Shown here one piece after another: positions 34,760 to 42,509 of a DNA stretch of 64,000 bases. The position numbers were made by a program, and so were the translations under genes. The notes below the pieces were generated by a model that made no database searches, was not told the origin of the DNA, and saw only the letters and a list, made by a program, of their open reading frames with translations. Each line of letters opens with the position of its first letter. Within the stretch, counting starts at the first letter, position 1. The DNA comes from Singulisphaera sp. GP187. GTDB taxonomy: Bacteria > Planctomycetota > Planctomycetia > Isosphaerales > Isosphaeraceae. The stretch spans positions 907,501 to 971,500 of the forward strand of contig NZ_FSRB01000001.1 in NCBI RefSeq assembly GCF_900129635.1, in the 5' to 3' direction.

Positions 34760-36094
34760 TCATTCCGCGGCGGGTGGCGTCGGCAAGGGGCAGGTGGTCG
34801 GGCCGCAACCCTCGATGAGGATGCCCTGATGTTGGGCCAGGTGGCTCCGGGCGATCTGCCAGGCCATGACCTTCTCGATCAATGAGCCTTGCGCCTCGAA
34901 TTGTCTCAGTTGTACGGTGGTCCGCTCGGGGAAGGTGCTCATCCCTCGTTCGGCCTTCGCTTTCAACTCATCCAGGCGGTGATCCCAACTATCGACCTCT
35001 TCGCGGGCCACCGCCACCTGACGGAGGCGGGCCGCCACGATCATGACGTCCTGGCGGATCTCCTCGGCGGCGGCGAGCTCGCGTTCGATCCGATAGGCCT
35101 GGAGCTGGCGACAGAGTTCTTGAACCTCGCGGTCGCTGGCTTGCGGCTTCTTGAAGAGGCTGATGAGGACCTTCCACCCGGTCAGTTCACCCTCGCTCGA
35201 GAGTTCGAGGAGCGCGTGGACCTGACCGAGGACTCCGCGAACGAGCGGGGCGTTTTCGCGATCGAGCGATTGACCGAGCCGTCGGAGCAGGGCCAGGTCG
35301 GACCTCCGCTCCAGGCCGAGCGCGACGGCCGCCGGCACATCGACCGGATCGGCGACGACGCTGCGGTCCACGACCGGCCAGATCCGCCAGCGCTCATGGG
35401 TCGGGCCCAGCTTGAGCTGATGCTGGAGTTCGGTGTTGAGCCGATCGATCGCCAACTCGAGCTCGATGTTGCTGTTCAAGGTGGCGACCCGTTGACGGCG
35501 GAGGATCTCGAAATCATCGCCGAGCGGCATCCCCTTCGCTTTCATCCGCTCGCCACTGGCGAGGGTTTCCTCGATCTCGGCGAGGCTCTGCTTGAGGACG
35601 TCGAGCCGCCCCTCGGATTCGGCCAGCTTGTAGAAGAGTTCGAGGGCCGCGCCCGCGGATCGATTGCGTGCCTCGAGCGCCGCGTCGCGCAACATGCCTT
35701 CTCGGACAAGTGTGGTTCGATCGACCTGGTGGCGATGCGGTCCTGTTGCCCCCGCTTGCTCGAGGCAACCGCTCGCCTTCTGATCGAGCAGATTGCCGAC
35801 GCTCGACGCGCGGGCCGCGAGGCACTGACAGTCGCGGGCCGAGAGTTCCCGGTAGGTCGATTTGGCGGTCCGCTCCTGGCTGAGAGTCGTTTCGAGCGTC
35901 TCGAAGGAAGCGAGCCGGGACAGGTCGGGCTTGATTTCACCGCGCTCCACGACCGGTGGGATCGTCAGGGCGGGCGCATCCCCGGGGAGAGGACCGCAGC
36001 CGCCGGACCGGGCGTGATGCGTCTGAGCGCAGCCGGACGCGACCAGGAGGAGCAGTGCCGCTCCGCTTCGGACAATCCCTGATCGCTTCCGCAT
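34760..36094 (-). CDS. TolC-like outer membrane lipoprotein (efflux channel)
   Basis: 444 residues. Lipoprotein signal with lipobox LLLLVASGC (Cys about 22). The rest is almost entirely long helices with coiled-coil heptads (LDVLKQSLAEIEETLASGER, FEILRRQRVATLNSNIELEL, IRQDVMIVAARLRQVAVARE, DRLNTELQHQLKLG), as in the periplasmic tunnel of TolC/OprM proteins. No beta-barrel strands are obvious, so it is either a divergent channel or an adaptor-like partner. It stands 5 kb from the exporter operon (24.8-29.8 kb), which lacks its own outer-membrane component. A link between them is possible but not shown. Confidence 0.75.
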   Translation of the reverse strand: MRKRSGIVRSGAALLLLVASGCAQTHHARSGGCGPLPGDAPALTIPPVVERGEIKPDLSRLASFETLETTLSQERTAKSTYRELSARDCQCLAARASSVGNLLDQKASGCLEQAGATGPHRHQVDRTTLVREGMLRDAALEARNRSAGAALELFYKLAESEGRLDVLKQSLAEIEETLASGERMKAKGMPLGDDFEILRRQRVATLNSNIELELAIDRLNTELQHQLKLGPTHERWRIWPVVDRSVVADPVDVPAAVALGLERRSDLALLRRLGQSLDRENAPLVRGVLGQVHALLELSSEGELTGWKVLISLFKKPQASDREVQELCRQLQAYRIERELAAAEEIRQDVMIVAARLRQVAVAREEVDSWDHRLDELKAKAERGMSTFPERTTVQLRQFEAQGSLIEKVMAWQIARSHLAQHQGILIEGCGPTTCPLPTPPAAE

Positions 36095-36310
36095 TCGTTA
36101 AGTCTCCCGCTCGGCCCGCGCAGCGTCTTCTCCCCTTGATCGTCACGCAGAGATAATGGCCTGAAGTGAATTTAGGGAATTTGTGGATTGTCTGGATTGG
36201 GCCTCGTGCGGGATGGCCTTGGCCCGAGGCCCCTGGAATTCTCTCGTTTCCCCGTTCGAGCCGGCCTACATTTGGGAGACCTTTTTTCGTGGTTGGCCGG
36301 AGCGCTTGTG

Positions 36311-37099
36311 ATGGATCTTCAACTTTCGGGTCAGGTTGCCGTCGTCGTCGGGGGAGCGCGGGGGATGGGACGTGCCATTGCCGAGGCGTTCCTCGCCGAA
36401 GGCTGCTCGGCCGTCGTCCTGGATCGTGACCTCGAGGGCGAAGGCGAGGCCCTGTTGGGAAGCGTTTCGCTCGTTGCGGATGCAACCGACCTGGCCGCGA
36501 TGCGCGGGGCCGAGGCGGAGATTCGCCGACGATTCGGGCGTTGCGACCACGTCGTCTATGCGGCCGCGGTCGGGTCCGGGAAGTTCGGGATGCCGTTCTG
36601 GAATCTCGAGCCGGCCGACTGGGAACAAGTCGTTCGGGTCAACCTCCTCGGGGCCGTCAACACGGCGCACGCGTTCGCCCCGAACCTGGCGGCGGCTCGA
36701 ACCGGGACGCTCCTATTTCTCGCGTCCGTGGCCGGGCAGATCGGGTCGCCGACCGACCCGCCTTATAGTGCTTCGAAGGCCGGTCTCATCAACTTCGCCC
36801 AGTGCGCGGCGAAGGACCTGGCATCGTCGGGCGTCCGCGTCAACACACTCTGCCCGGGCATGGTCAAGACGGCGCTGAACCGGTCGGTCTACGACGCCTG
36901 GGCCGCGCGGGTGCCGGCCGCCGAGCGGCTTTCGTATGAGGCCTGGTCGGCCGAGAAAATCCACCGGCTGGTGCCGTTGGGCCGCTGGCAAGACGCGGAT
37001 GATATCGCCGCGATGGCCGTCTTTCTCGCCTCCCCACGCGCCAAGAACGTCACGGGGCAGACGATCAACGTCGACGGCGGCTATGTGATGCACTGGTGA
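36311..37099 (+). CDS. SDR-family NAD(P)-dependent oxidoreductase
   Basis: 262 residues from ATG 36311 with GGAG 10 nt upstream; the frame is open from 36188 but ATG 36311 fits the family. Classical SDR features: cofactor motif VVVGGARGMGRAIAEAF, DATD at the adenine-binding turn, YAAAVGSG near the NAG position (changed), catalytic Ser in FLASVAGQ, Tyr and Lys in YSASKAGLINF, and CPGMVKTALN. C-terminal NVTGQTINVDGGYVMH is typical. The YxxxK is intact, so it is likely active; substrate unknown, perhaps a 3-oxoacyl or sugar alcohol dehydrogenase. Confidence 0.93.
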   Translation: MDLQLSGQVAVVVGGARGMGRAIAEAFLAEGCSAVVLDRDLEGEGEALLGSVSLVADATDLAAMRGAEAEIRRRFGRCDHVVYAAAVGSGKFGMPFWNLEPADWEQVVRVNLLGAVNTAHAFAPNLAAARTGTLLFLASVAGQIGSPTDPPYSASKAGLINFAQCAAKDLASSGVRVNTLCPGMVKTALNRSVYDAWAARVPAAERLSYEAWSAEKIHRLVPLGRWQDADDIAAMAVFLASPRAKNVTGQTINVDGGYVMHW

Positions 37100-37165
37100 G
37101 CGCGGCACTCGCCCAGGCCAATCTCTGATGCACTGGTGAGCGCGGCACTCGCCCAGGCCAATCTC
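37086..37165 (+). repeat. Perfect 40-bp tandem duplication at the SDR stop codon
   Basis: 37086-37125 and 37126-37165 are identical 40-bp units that start TGATGCACTGGTGAGCGCGG and contain the SDR stop region. The second copy lies after the SDR stop and does not alter the protein. Slippage during replication is the simplest explanation. Confidence 0.9.
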
Positions 37166-37255
37166 GCATCGGGAGACCGCGCGACTTCGCTCATTGAAGT
37201 CCGGGTCGCCCGTTGCGCCCCGGAACTGGCCATGGATCCGTCGGGATCGATCTCC

Positions 37256-37549
37256 TCAGACCGTGACTCGCTGATCCTTCCTGGGGTCGGAACCCACTTC
37301 CCGCGAAAGGTTTTCGAGCCAGCGTGAGAGTTCGCTCGGTGTACGGTTGGGCACTTGGCTCTGTAAGTCGGTGATGCGTCGGGACAACGCGCCCACTTCG
37401 AAGGGGTTGCGAGCCGAATCGTTGAGGATTCGCCGCGCTTCGATGGCGAGGTCGCGCACCGAGGCCGCCAGAAAGGCCGGGTCGAACGTTTCTCGCGAAT
37501 TCGCCGTCATCGTCGCACGAGACCCAAGACTCAAGAATTCTTCGTCCAT
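37256..37549 (-). CDS. Small conserved-looking hypothetical protein
   Basis: 97 residues from ATG 37549, with AAGGAG about 10 nt upstream. The sequence MDEEFLSLGSRATMTANSRE, later ARNPFEVGALSRRITDLQSQ and NRTPSELSRWLENLSREVGS, is helical and acidic with a plausible codon pattern. No known domain. An open frame extends upstream to 37588. It is convergent with the SDR gene, 90 bp from the duplication. Confidence 0.55.
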   Translation of the reverse strand: MDEEFLSLGSRATMTANSRETFDPAFLAASVRDLAIEARRILNDSARNPFEVGALSRRITDLQSQVPNRTPSELSRWLENLSREVGSDPRKDQRVTV

Positions 37550-37753
37550 CACCCGCTTCTCCTTCGAGAACTCGTTTCTCGCGACCATCCGTGTCGCTCA
37601 AGGACCGTCGTTGCGGGAAGGTACTGAATCGATAGGCCCGAAACCCTGCAATGTCAAATCGAAGTTTCTCCAAACCTTCATTCGCCCTTCAGGCGGATTT
37701 GTTAAGAAAACCGGTAAAGTTTCTCCGGTTTCTTTGCAAGAGGTTGCAAGAGC

Positions 37754-37782
37754 TTGCGGCTGACCAGGAATCGTTTTATAAT
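37754..37782 (+). promoter_or_regulatory. Sigma70-like promoter for the ABC-F gene
   Basis: TTGCGG (37754-37759) and a consensus TATAAT (37777-37782) with exactly 17 bp between. The start codon of the ABC-F gene lies about 160 bp downstream, leaving room for a leader. Confidence 0.7.
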
Positions 37783-37943
37783 ACGTTGCCCCGATCCGGT
37801 GGTTTGCCCTCTGACTGTTGATTGAGGGTGAGCCAGCCCGACCCGATTGAGCGGCCCTGCTTTCGCCTCATGCCGATTCGGTTCAATTGGACACACCTTC
37901 GCTTGTATCCCAACATCCCGCGACCTTCGAGACCTTCCCCGTC

Positions 37944-39635
37944 ATGATACGCCTGATCGATGCGCAGAAGAACTTCGGCCGCCAGACCCTCTATGACGGC
38001 ATCGACGCGTCCATCGTGCGGGGCGAGCGGATCGGCCTGCTGGGTAAGAATGGCTCGGGCAAGTCGACCTTTTTCAAAATCCTGATGGGGCTGGAACACC
38101 TTGACGCCGGCAGCCTGAATCGGGACCGCAAAGGCTCGATCGGCTACCTGCCGCAGGAGATTCACCCGCTCAAGACGGGGACCGTCTTCGAGAACATGCT
38201 CGCCCACCTGGGGCCATGGACCGAAGCCGACCTGAAGCTCAAGGAAGTCATGCAGGGCCTTGAGGACGGGGATCCGAAAGCACTCGACGCGTATGACGAC
38301 GCGATGGAGGCGTTCGAGGTCGCCGGTGGCTATGAGATGGAAGCGCGGGCCAAGGCCATCTTGCTCGGTCTTGGGTTCTCCGTCGCTCAGCTCGATTCCC
38401 CCGTCAAGACGCTCTCCGGCGGATGGGCGATGAGGCTCGCGCTGGGCGGCCTGCTGGCGTTTCAGCATGACTTGCTCCTGCTCGACGAACCGACGAACCA
38501 TCTCGATTTGCTCAGCGTGAAGTGGTTCGAGGACTTTCTCCAGTCCTACTCGGGCGCCATCTTGATCACCTGTCACGACCGTGACTTTCTCGATCGTGTG
38601 ATCACGAAGACGTTTGAGCTGGATATGGGTAAGCTGCATGCGTACCCGGGCAACTACTCGGCGCACCTGCCGCAGAAGGAGCACCGGCTCGCGGTTCAGC
38701 AGGCCTCGTTTGACGGCCAGCAGAAGAAACTGCGCCAAATGCAGGACTTCGTCGATCGGAACCGGGCCAACGCCTCGACGGCCGCTCGGGCGCAGAGCCG
38801 GATGAAGGCGATCGAGAAGATGGATCGGATCGAGGCGCCCCAGACCGACACGTCGACGATGCGGATCAAGCTCCCGGAACCCCCTCGGAGCGGCCAGGTC
38901 GTGGCCAAGCTGAGCAACCTCGGGTTCTCCTACGGGGAAAAGAAGGTTTACGACTGCCTCAATCTCGACATCGACCGGGGTGACCGGGTCGTCCTGGTCG
39001 GGCCCAACGGCGCCGGCAAGACGACCTTGATGAAGCTGTTCGTCGGGCTCCTCGAGCCGTCCAAGGGCGAGCGGATCCTCGGAACGAACGTCTTCCCGAC
39101 CTACTTCGCCCAGCACCGGGTCGAGGCCCTCGACCTGAAGGGGACCGTGCTGGCGAGCCTTCGCTCCGTCCATCCCGGGGCCAGCGAAGGGGCCTTGCGG
39201 CACATGCTTGGCGCCTTCCTGTTCAGCGGCGAGACCGTCGAGAAACCGGTCGGAGCGCTCTCCGGTGGTGAGAAGACGCGGCTCTGCCTGGCCCGGATCC
39301 TGACCGTCGCCCACAACTTCATCATGATGGACGAGCCGACCAACCATCTGGATATCGCCAGCCGCGACATCCTTGAAGAGGCGCTGCAAACGTATCAGGG
39401 AACGCTCTGCTTCATCTCCCACGATGAACACTTCATCCGGGCCGTCGCCAACAAGGTGATCGAGGTCGACCACGGCAGCCTGACGGTCTATCCGTGCGAC
39501 TACGAGAACTATCTCTACGTGAAGAGCAAGAAGATGGATGCGGATAGCCCGTTCGCCTTGCTCACCCGCGGCGTGAAGTCCAAAGCGGCCGGCAAGCCCG
39601 AAGCCGGCAAGCGCCGTGATGCCTCGGTGGCCTGA
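37944..39635 (+). CDS. ABC-F family ATPase (translation factor)
   Basis: 563 residues from ATG 37944; a TTG at 37887 is the alternative. Two ABC domains in one chain with no membrane segment: Walker [10 protein letters not shown] and GPNGAGKTT, signatures [12 protein letters not shown] and [13 protein letters not shown], Walker [13 protein letters not shown] and [12 protein letters not shown]. The linker (about 245-310: [20 protein letters not shown], then [20 protein letters not shown]) is the P-site tRNA interaction motif region typical of ABC-F proteins such as EttA and YheS. Acts on the ribosome to relieve stalling. The tail ends in a Lys/Arg-rich extension. A clean promoter lies upstream and a strong terminator downstream. 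Confidence 0.93.
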   Translation: MIRLIDAQKNFGRQTLYDGIDASIVRGERIGLLGKNGSGKSTFFKILMGLEHLDAGSLNRDRKGSIGYLPQEIHPLKTGTVFENMLAHLGPWTEADLKLKEVMQGLEDGDPKALDAYDDAMEAFEVAGGYEMEARAKAILLGLGFSVAQLDSPVKTLSGGWAMRLALGGLLAFQHDLLLLDEPTNHLDLLSVKWFEDFLQSYSGAILITCHDRDFLDRVITKTFELDMGKLHAYPGNYSAHLPQKEHRLAVQQASFDGQQKKLRQMQDFVDRNRANASTAARAQSRMKAIEKMDRIEAPQTDTSTMRIKLPEPPRSGQVVAKLSNLGFSYGEKKVYDCLNLDIDRGDRVVLVGPNGAGKTTLMKLFVGLLEPSKGERILGTNVFPTYFAQHRVEALDLKGTVLASLRSVHPGASEGALRHMLGAFLFSGETVEKPVGALSGGEKTRLCLARILTVAHNFIMMDEPTNHLDIASRDILEEALQTYQGTLCFISHDEHFIRAVANKVIEVDHGSLTVYPCDYENYLYVKSKKMDADSPFALLTRGVKSKAAGKPEAGKRRDASVA

Positions 39636-39749
39636 GCCGGTTCGCTCGGCCCGCTTCTTTGAGAGATGAACAACCGCTGAGGATTTTGTTGGCAACCGCG
39701 ATCGTGGGATTGCCAACAGGTCGGGATCGCCCCCGAACACGAATCAGGC

Positions 39750-39816
39750 AAGGCAAGGCCCGGGACGGGCGGACCACGTGGGTGGTCCGCCCGTCCCGGG
39801 CCTTGCCTTTTTTTTT
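39750..39816 (+). terminator. Rho-independent terminator with 28-bp stem
   Basis: 39750-39777 and 39782-39809 are perfect inverted complements (AAGGCAAGGCCCGGGACG...), with a 4-base loop GTGG. The stem is followed by a run of T to 39816. It ends the ABC-F transcript 115 bp after the stop. The stem is much longer than most, so it may also be a dispersed palindrome that has become a terminator. Confidence 0.88.
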
Positions 39817-39913
39817 CGGCCGATCCTCGTTGCCCTGGCGCTTCGTCAGGGACCATGCCTTGGGAAACAACTGTTGATTACTATGGTTGTATTGAAAAAA
39901 GATCATATTTCTA

Positions 39914-39968
39914 GAGACTGTCGCAAGGATACCGGAATCTCGTTCCCACGGTCCTCCGTGGGAACGAG
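39914..39968. repeat. Dispersed repeat with GTTCCCACG hairpin (left copy)
   Basis: The stretch GAGACTGTCGCAAGGATACC (from 39915) continues into ATCTCGTTCCCACGG, a loop TCCT, and CCGTGGGAACGAG: a 13-bp hairpin at 39939-39968. The same flank (GAGACTGT..CAAGGATACCGG.ATCTCGTTCCCACG) occurs in reverse orientation at 41645-41683, about 38 of 41 bases alike. Confidence 0.75.
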
Positions 39969-40007
39969 GGTGATTCTTCGCTCTCTGGCGGGTCGTTGAT
40001 TTTTAGT

Positions 40008-40174
40008 CGCTGGACTGTCTGAACCGCCTTCTCAATCACGCGTTGCTCGCTCCCTGGGGCCTTCATTCGAGGGGTGTCAACACCTTGTTCCGCGATGGAC
40101 ACGTCCCGTTCTTCAATGGCTCGATCGCCGTCGTTCGGGATCGAGCCATTTTGACTCTTAATTTTATCGTGTAG
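40008..40174 (+). pseudogene. C-terminal remnant of a DUF1559 gene
   Basis: Between stop codons the plus strand reads APWGLHSRGVNTLFRDGHVP, then FFNGSIAVVRDRAILTLNFI and a stop at 40172-40174. GGVNTLFxDGHVxF...SIA is the usual DUF1559 C-terminal motif, here with HSRG in place of HPGG. No start and no N-terminal part. A hairpin (AATGGCTCGATC/GATCGAGCCATT, 40115-40150) falls inside it. Decayed gene; no function expected. Confidence 0.6.
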
Positions 40175-40239
40175 AGACTTGCCGTGGCGTCGCTTGCGTC
40201 GTAGCATCGCGGTTCACCTTGAAACCAGGGAGACCTCAG

Positions 40240-41262
40240 ATGTTAAAACCATTAACGATGGGCACGGCGCTGACGGTGGCGCTCGCTTCTTTTTTCACCG
40301 ATCGGGCGGACGCGGCCGACCCGGTGGTCGTTTACACGGCGCTGGACCGCGAGTTCTCCGAGCCGGTCCTCGACGCTTTCGCGAAGCGGGCCGGTGTCCG
40401 GGTCGTGTCCAAGTTTGATGTCGAGAGCACCAAGACAGTGGGCCTGACGAACCTGATCGTGGCGGAGTCGGTGCGGACGCGGTGCGATCTCTTCTGGAAC
40501 AACGAGATCCTCAATACGCTCCGGCTCAAGGACAAAGGGCTACTCGTTCCGTATCACCCCGCGCGGGCCGGCGACCTGCCGGAGACCTTCCGCGCCAAGG
40601 ACGGGACCTGGTACGGCTTCGCGGCCCGCGCCCGGATCCTCCTGGTCAACACGAAGCTCGTGGCCGAGGCCGACCGTCCGACCGGGATCAAGGATTTGCT
40701 CAACCCGAAGTGGAAAGGGAAGATCGGCATCGCCAAGCCGCTGTTCGGCACGACGGCCACGCACGCCGCCTGCCTGTTCGCCGCCTTGGGTGAGGAGAAG
40801 GCCAAGGCCTACTTCCGAGACCTCAAGGCCAACGGCGTCCAGTTGCTCTCGGGAAACAAGCAGGTGGCTCAGGCCGTTGGTTCGGGGCAGATCGCCTTCG
40901 GTCTGACCGACACCGACGACGCGATCGGCGAGATCGACGCGGGCAACCCGGTCGCGATGATCTATCCCGACCGCGGTCCCGACGGCCTCGGCACCCTGTT
41001 CATCCCCAACACGCTCGCCATCCTCAAGGGGGCCCCGCACCGCAAACAGGCGGAGGCGCTGGCCGATTACTTGCTGAGCCCCGAGGTCGAGGCGGCGCTG
41101 GCGACCGGCCCGAGCGCGCAGATCCCGCTCTTGAAGAGCACGAAGGTGAAAGCTCGCGTCGAGACGCCCCAGACCGTCCACGCCATGGAGGTCGATTTCG
41201 AGGCGGCGGCCAAACTCTGGGACCGGGTGGCCGCCTTCCTCGCCGATGAGTTCGCCGGCTAG
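40240..41262 (+). CDS. Orphan FbpA-type periplasmic substrate-binding protein
   Basis: 340 residues from ATG 40240 with GGGAG 9 nt upstream; an upstream TTG frame from 40219 lacks support. Signal peptide about 1-25 (ending RADA). Mature part homologous to the binding protein at 17773: VVYTALDREFSEPVLDAFAK, TRCDLFWNNEILNTLRL, WYGFAARARILLVNTKLV, KGKIGIAKPLFGTTATH, MIYPDRGPDGLGTLFIPNTL. No permease or ATPase adjoins it. It is most likely a second ligand receptor for the importer at 15-18 kb, or for one elsewhere. Bracketed by inverted copies of a dispersed repeat. Confidence 0.92.
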   Translation: MLKPLTMGTALTVALASFFTDRADAADPVVVYTALDREFSEPVLDAFAKRAGVRVVSKFDVESTKTVGLTNLIVAESVRTRCDLFWNNEILNTLRLKDKGLLVPYHPARAGDLPETFRAKDGTWYGFAARARILLVNTKLVAEADRPTGIKDLLNPKWKGKIGIAKPLFGTTATHAACLFAALGEEKAKAYFRDLKANGVQLLSGNKQVAQAVGSGQIAFGLTDTDDAIGEIDAGNPVAMIYPDRGPDGLGTLFIPNTLAILKGAPHRKQAEALADYLLSPEVEAALATGPSAQIPLLKSTKVKARVETPQTVHAMEVDFEAAAKLWDRVAAFLADEFAG

Positions 41263-41305
41263 AGCGATTTTCGATCGGTTGGCTCAGAGGCGGAGCGATC
41301 TGGGG

Positions 41306-41377
41306 GGCTGGGGTCCGAACTCGGACCCAGGTCTTCATGATGGCCGTTGCACCGGGGGCCGAGTCCGGACCCCAGCC
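41306..41377 (+). terminator. Inverted repeat after the binding-protein gene
   Basis: 23-bp arms at 41306-41328 (GGCTGGGGTCCGAACTCGG...) and 41355-41377, 20 of 23 bases pairing, 26-base loop, 44 bp after the stop. No T-run follows, so it is either a weak terminator or part of another dispersed repeat. Confidence 0.45.
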
Positions 41378-41543
41378 ACCTCGATGTGAGCCACTCGAAG
41401 GCGAAATGATATAAGCATGTTAGGAAAACATATGTCTGTGAAGTTTTTCTCGTTTGCGGGTTCATTGCAGCCTCGAAGGGGGAGTCTGTTGCAAGGAAAC
41501 CGGGCCGTTTGTCGGCCCCGGAGGCCGAAATTCGCGGGAGAAA

Positions 41544-41683
41544 CTCGTTCCCACGCTCTGCCTTGGAATGCCGTTCTGGCCGCTCTGCGGCCCCACCCGC
41601 CGGAGAAGACGACGCGGAGCGTCGCGGACGGCATTCCCACGCAGAGCGTGGGAACGAGATCCCGGTATCCTTGTTACAGTCTC
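41544..41683. repeat. Dispersed repeat with GTTCCCACGCTCTGC arms (right copy)
   Basis: Inverted arms of 31 bp at 41544-41574 and 41628-41658 (CTCGTTCCCACGCTCTGC... / its complement, 28 of 31 matching) enclose a GC-rich centre. The flank to 41683 (GAGACTGTAACAAGGATACC on the minus strand) repeats that of 39914-39968 in inverse orientation. Together the copies bracket the binding-protein gene. Confidence 0.75.
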
Positions 41684-41802
41684 CGAAGGGGCTGCAAAAC
41701 TTTCCTGACTACCAATAGCACCAACAGGCCTGAAACAAGAGGCTGGGCGTTGTCATCGCTTGGGATGGAGTATCGAGTTGCTTATCGCCGATTGGAGAAA
41801 GA

Positions 41803-42453
41803 ATGATGAATGCAAGAAAAAATGCATGGGTTCTCATGGCGCTTCGGGGTCTTTCGCTCTTGGTCGCCATGGCGCTGATCGCGGTGCCGGTCATGGCCCG
41901 CCAGAACGTCGAGAAAACCTGGAGCTTCGAGAGCGATGAACCGGGCAAGCTCGCCAAGGATTTCCAGAGTGAGGTTGGCGCCTGGGAAGTGGCCAACGAC
42001 GGTGGCAATCGCGTTCTCCATCAGAAGGCGAAGAACGAGGACGCCGTTTTCAACGTGGTGCTGGTCCGGCCGACGAGCCATAAAGATGTGGACCTGAGCG
42101 TGCGGGTGAAGGCCATGGCCGGCGCGATCGACCAGGGCGGCGGCCTGGTCTGGCGGGCCAAGGACAAGGCGAATTACTACCTCTGCCGCTACAACCCCCT
42201 TGAGGACAATTTCCGGCTCTACAAGGTCGAGAAGGGCAAGCGCACCCAGTTCGCCGACGCCAAGGTCCCGGGCGATGTGAAGTGGCACACCCTCCGAGCG
42301 ACGATGGTGGGGTCGAAGATCACCTGCTACCTCGACGGCAAGCCGCTCCTTGAAGCCGACGACTCAAGCTTCACCGAGGCCGGGATGGTGGGCCTGTGGT
42401 CAAAGGCGGACGCACAATCGTATTTCGATGATCTGACGGTACGTGAGAAATAA
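41803..42453 (+). CDS. Exported LamG/DUF1080-like protein
   Basis: 216 residues; ATG 41803 has GGAG 6 nt upstream, and ATG 41806 is equally possible. Signal peptide about 1-33 (LLVAMALIAVPVMA). The mature protein reads VEKTWSFESDEPGKLAKDFQ ... GGLVWRAKDKANYYLCRYNP ... CYLDGKPLLEADDSSFTEAG ... GLWSKADAQSYFDDLTV, a concanavalin-like beta sandwich as in 3-keto-disaccharide hydrolase (DUF1080) proteins. Likely binds or cleaves carbohydrate in the periplasm. The duplicated barrel gene follows after 56 bp. Confidence 0.8.
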   Translation: MMNARKNAWVLMALRGLSLLVAMALIAVPVMARQNVEKTWSFESDEPGKLAKDFQSEVGAWEVANDGGNRVLHQKAKNEDAVFNVVLVRPTSHKDVDLSVRVKAMAGAIDQGGGLVWRAKDKANYYLCRYNPLEDNFRLYKVEKGKRTQFADAKVPGDVKWHTLRATMVGSKITCYLDGKPLLEADDSSFTEAGMVGLWSKADAQSYFDDLTVREK

Positions 42454-42509
42454 GTCGTGGGCTCGACCCCACCTTTTCGGCACTCTTCTTGAAGGGGAGA
42501 CAATCATCC

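Noticed and set aside
37776..39740. 654-codon frame opposite the ABC-F gene
   Set aside because: Fully overlaps a canonical two-domain ABC-F gene on the other strand; no independent support.
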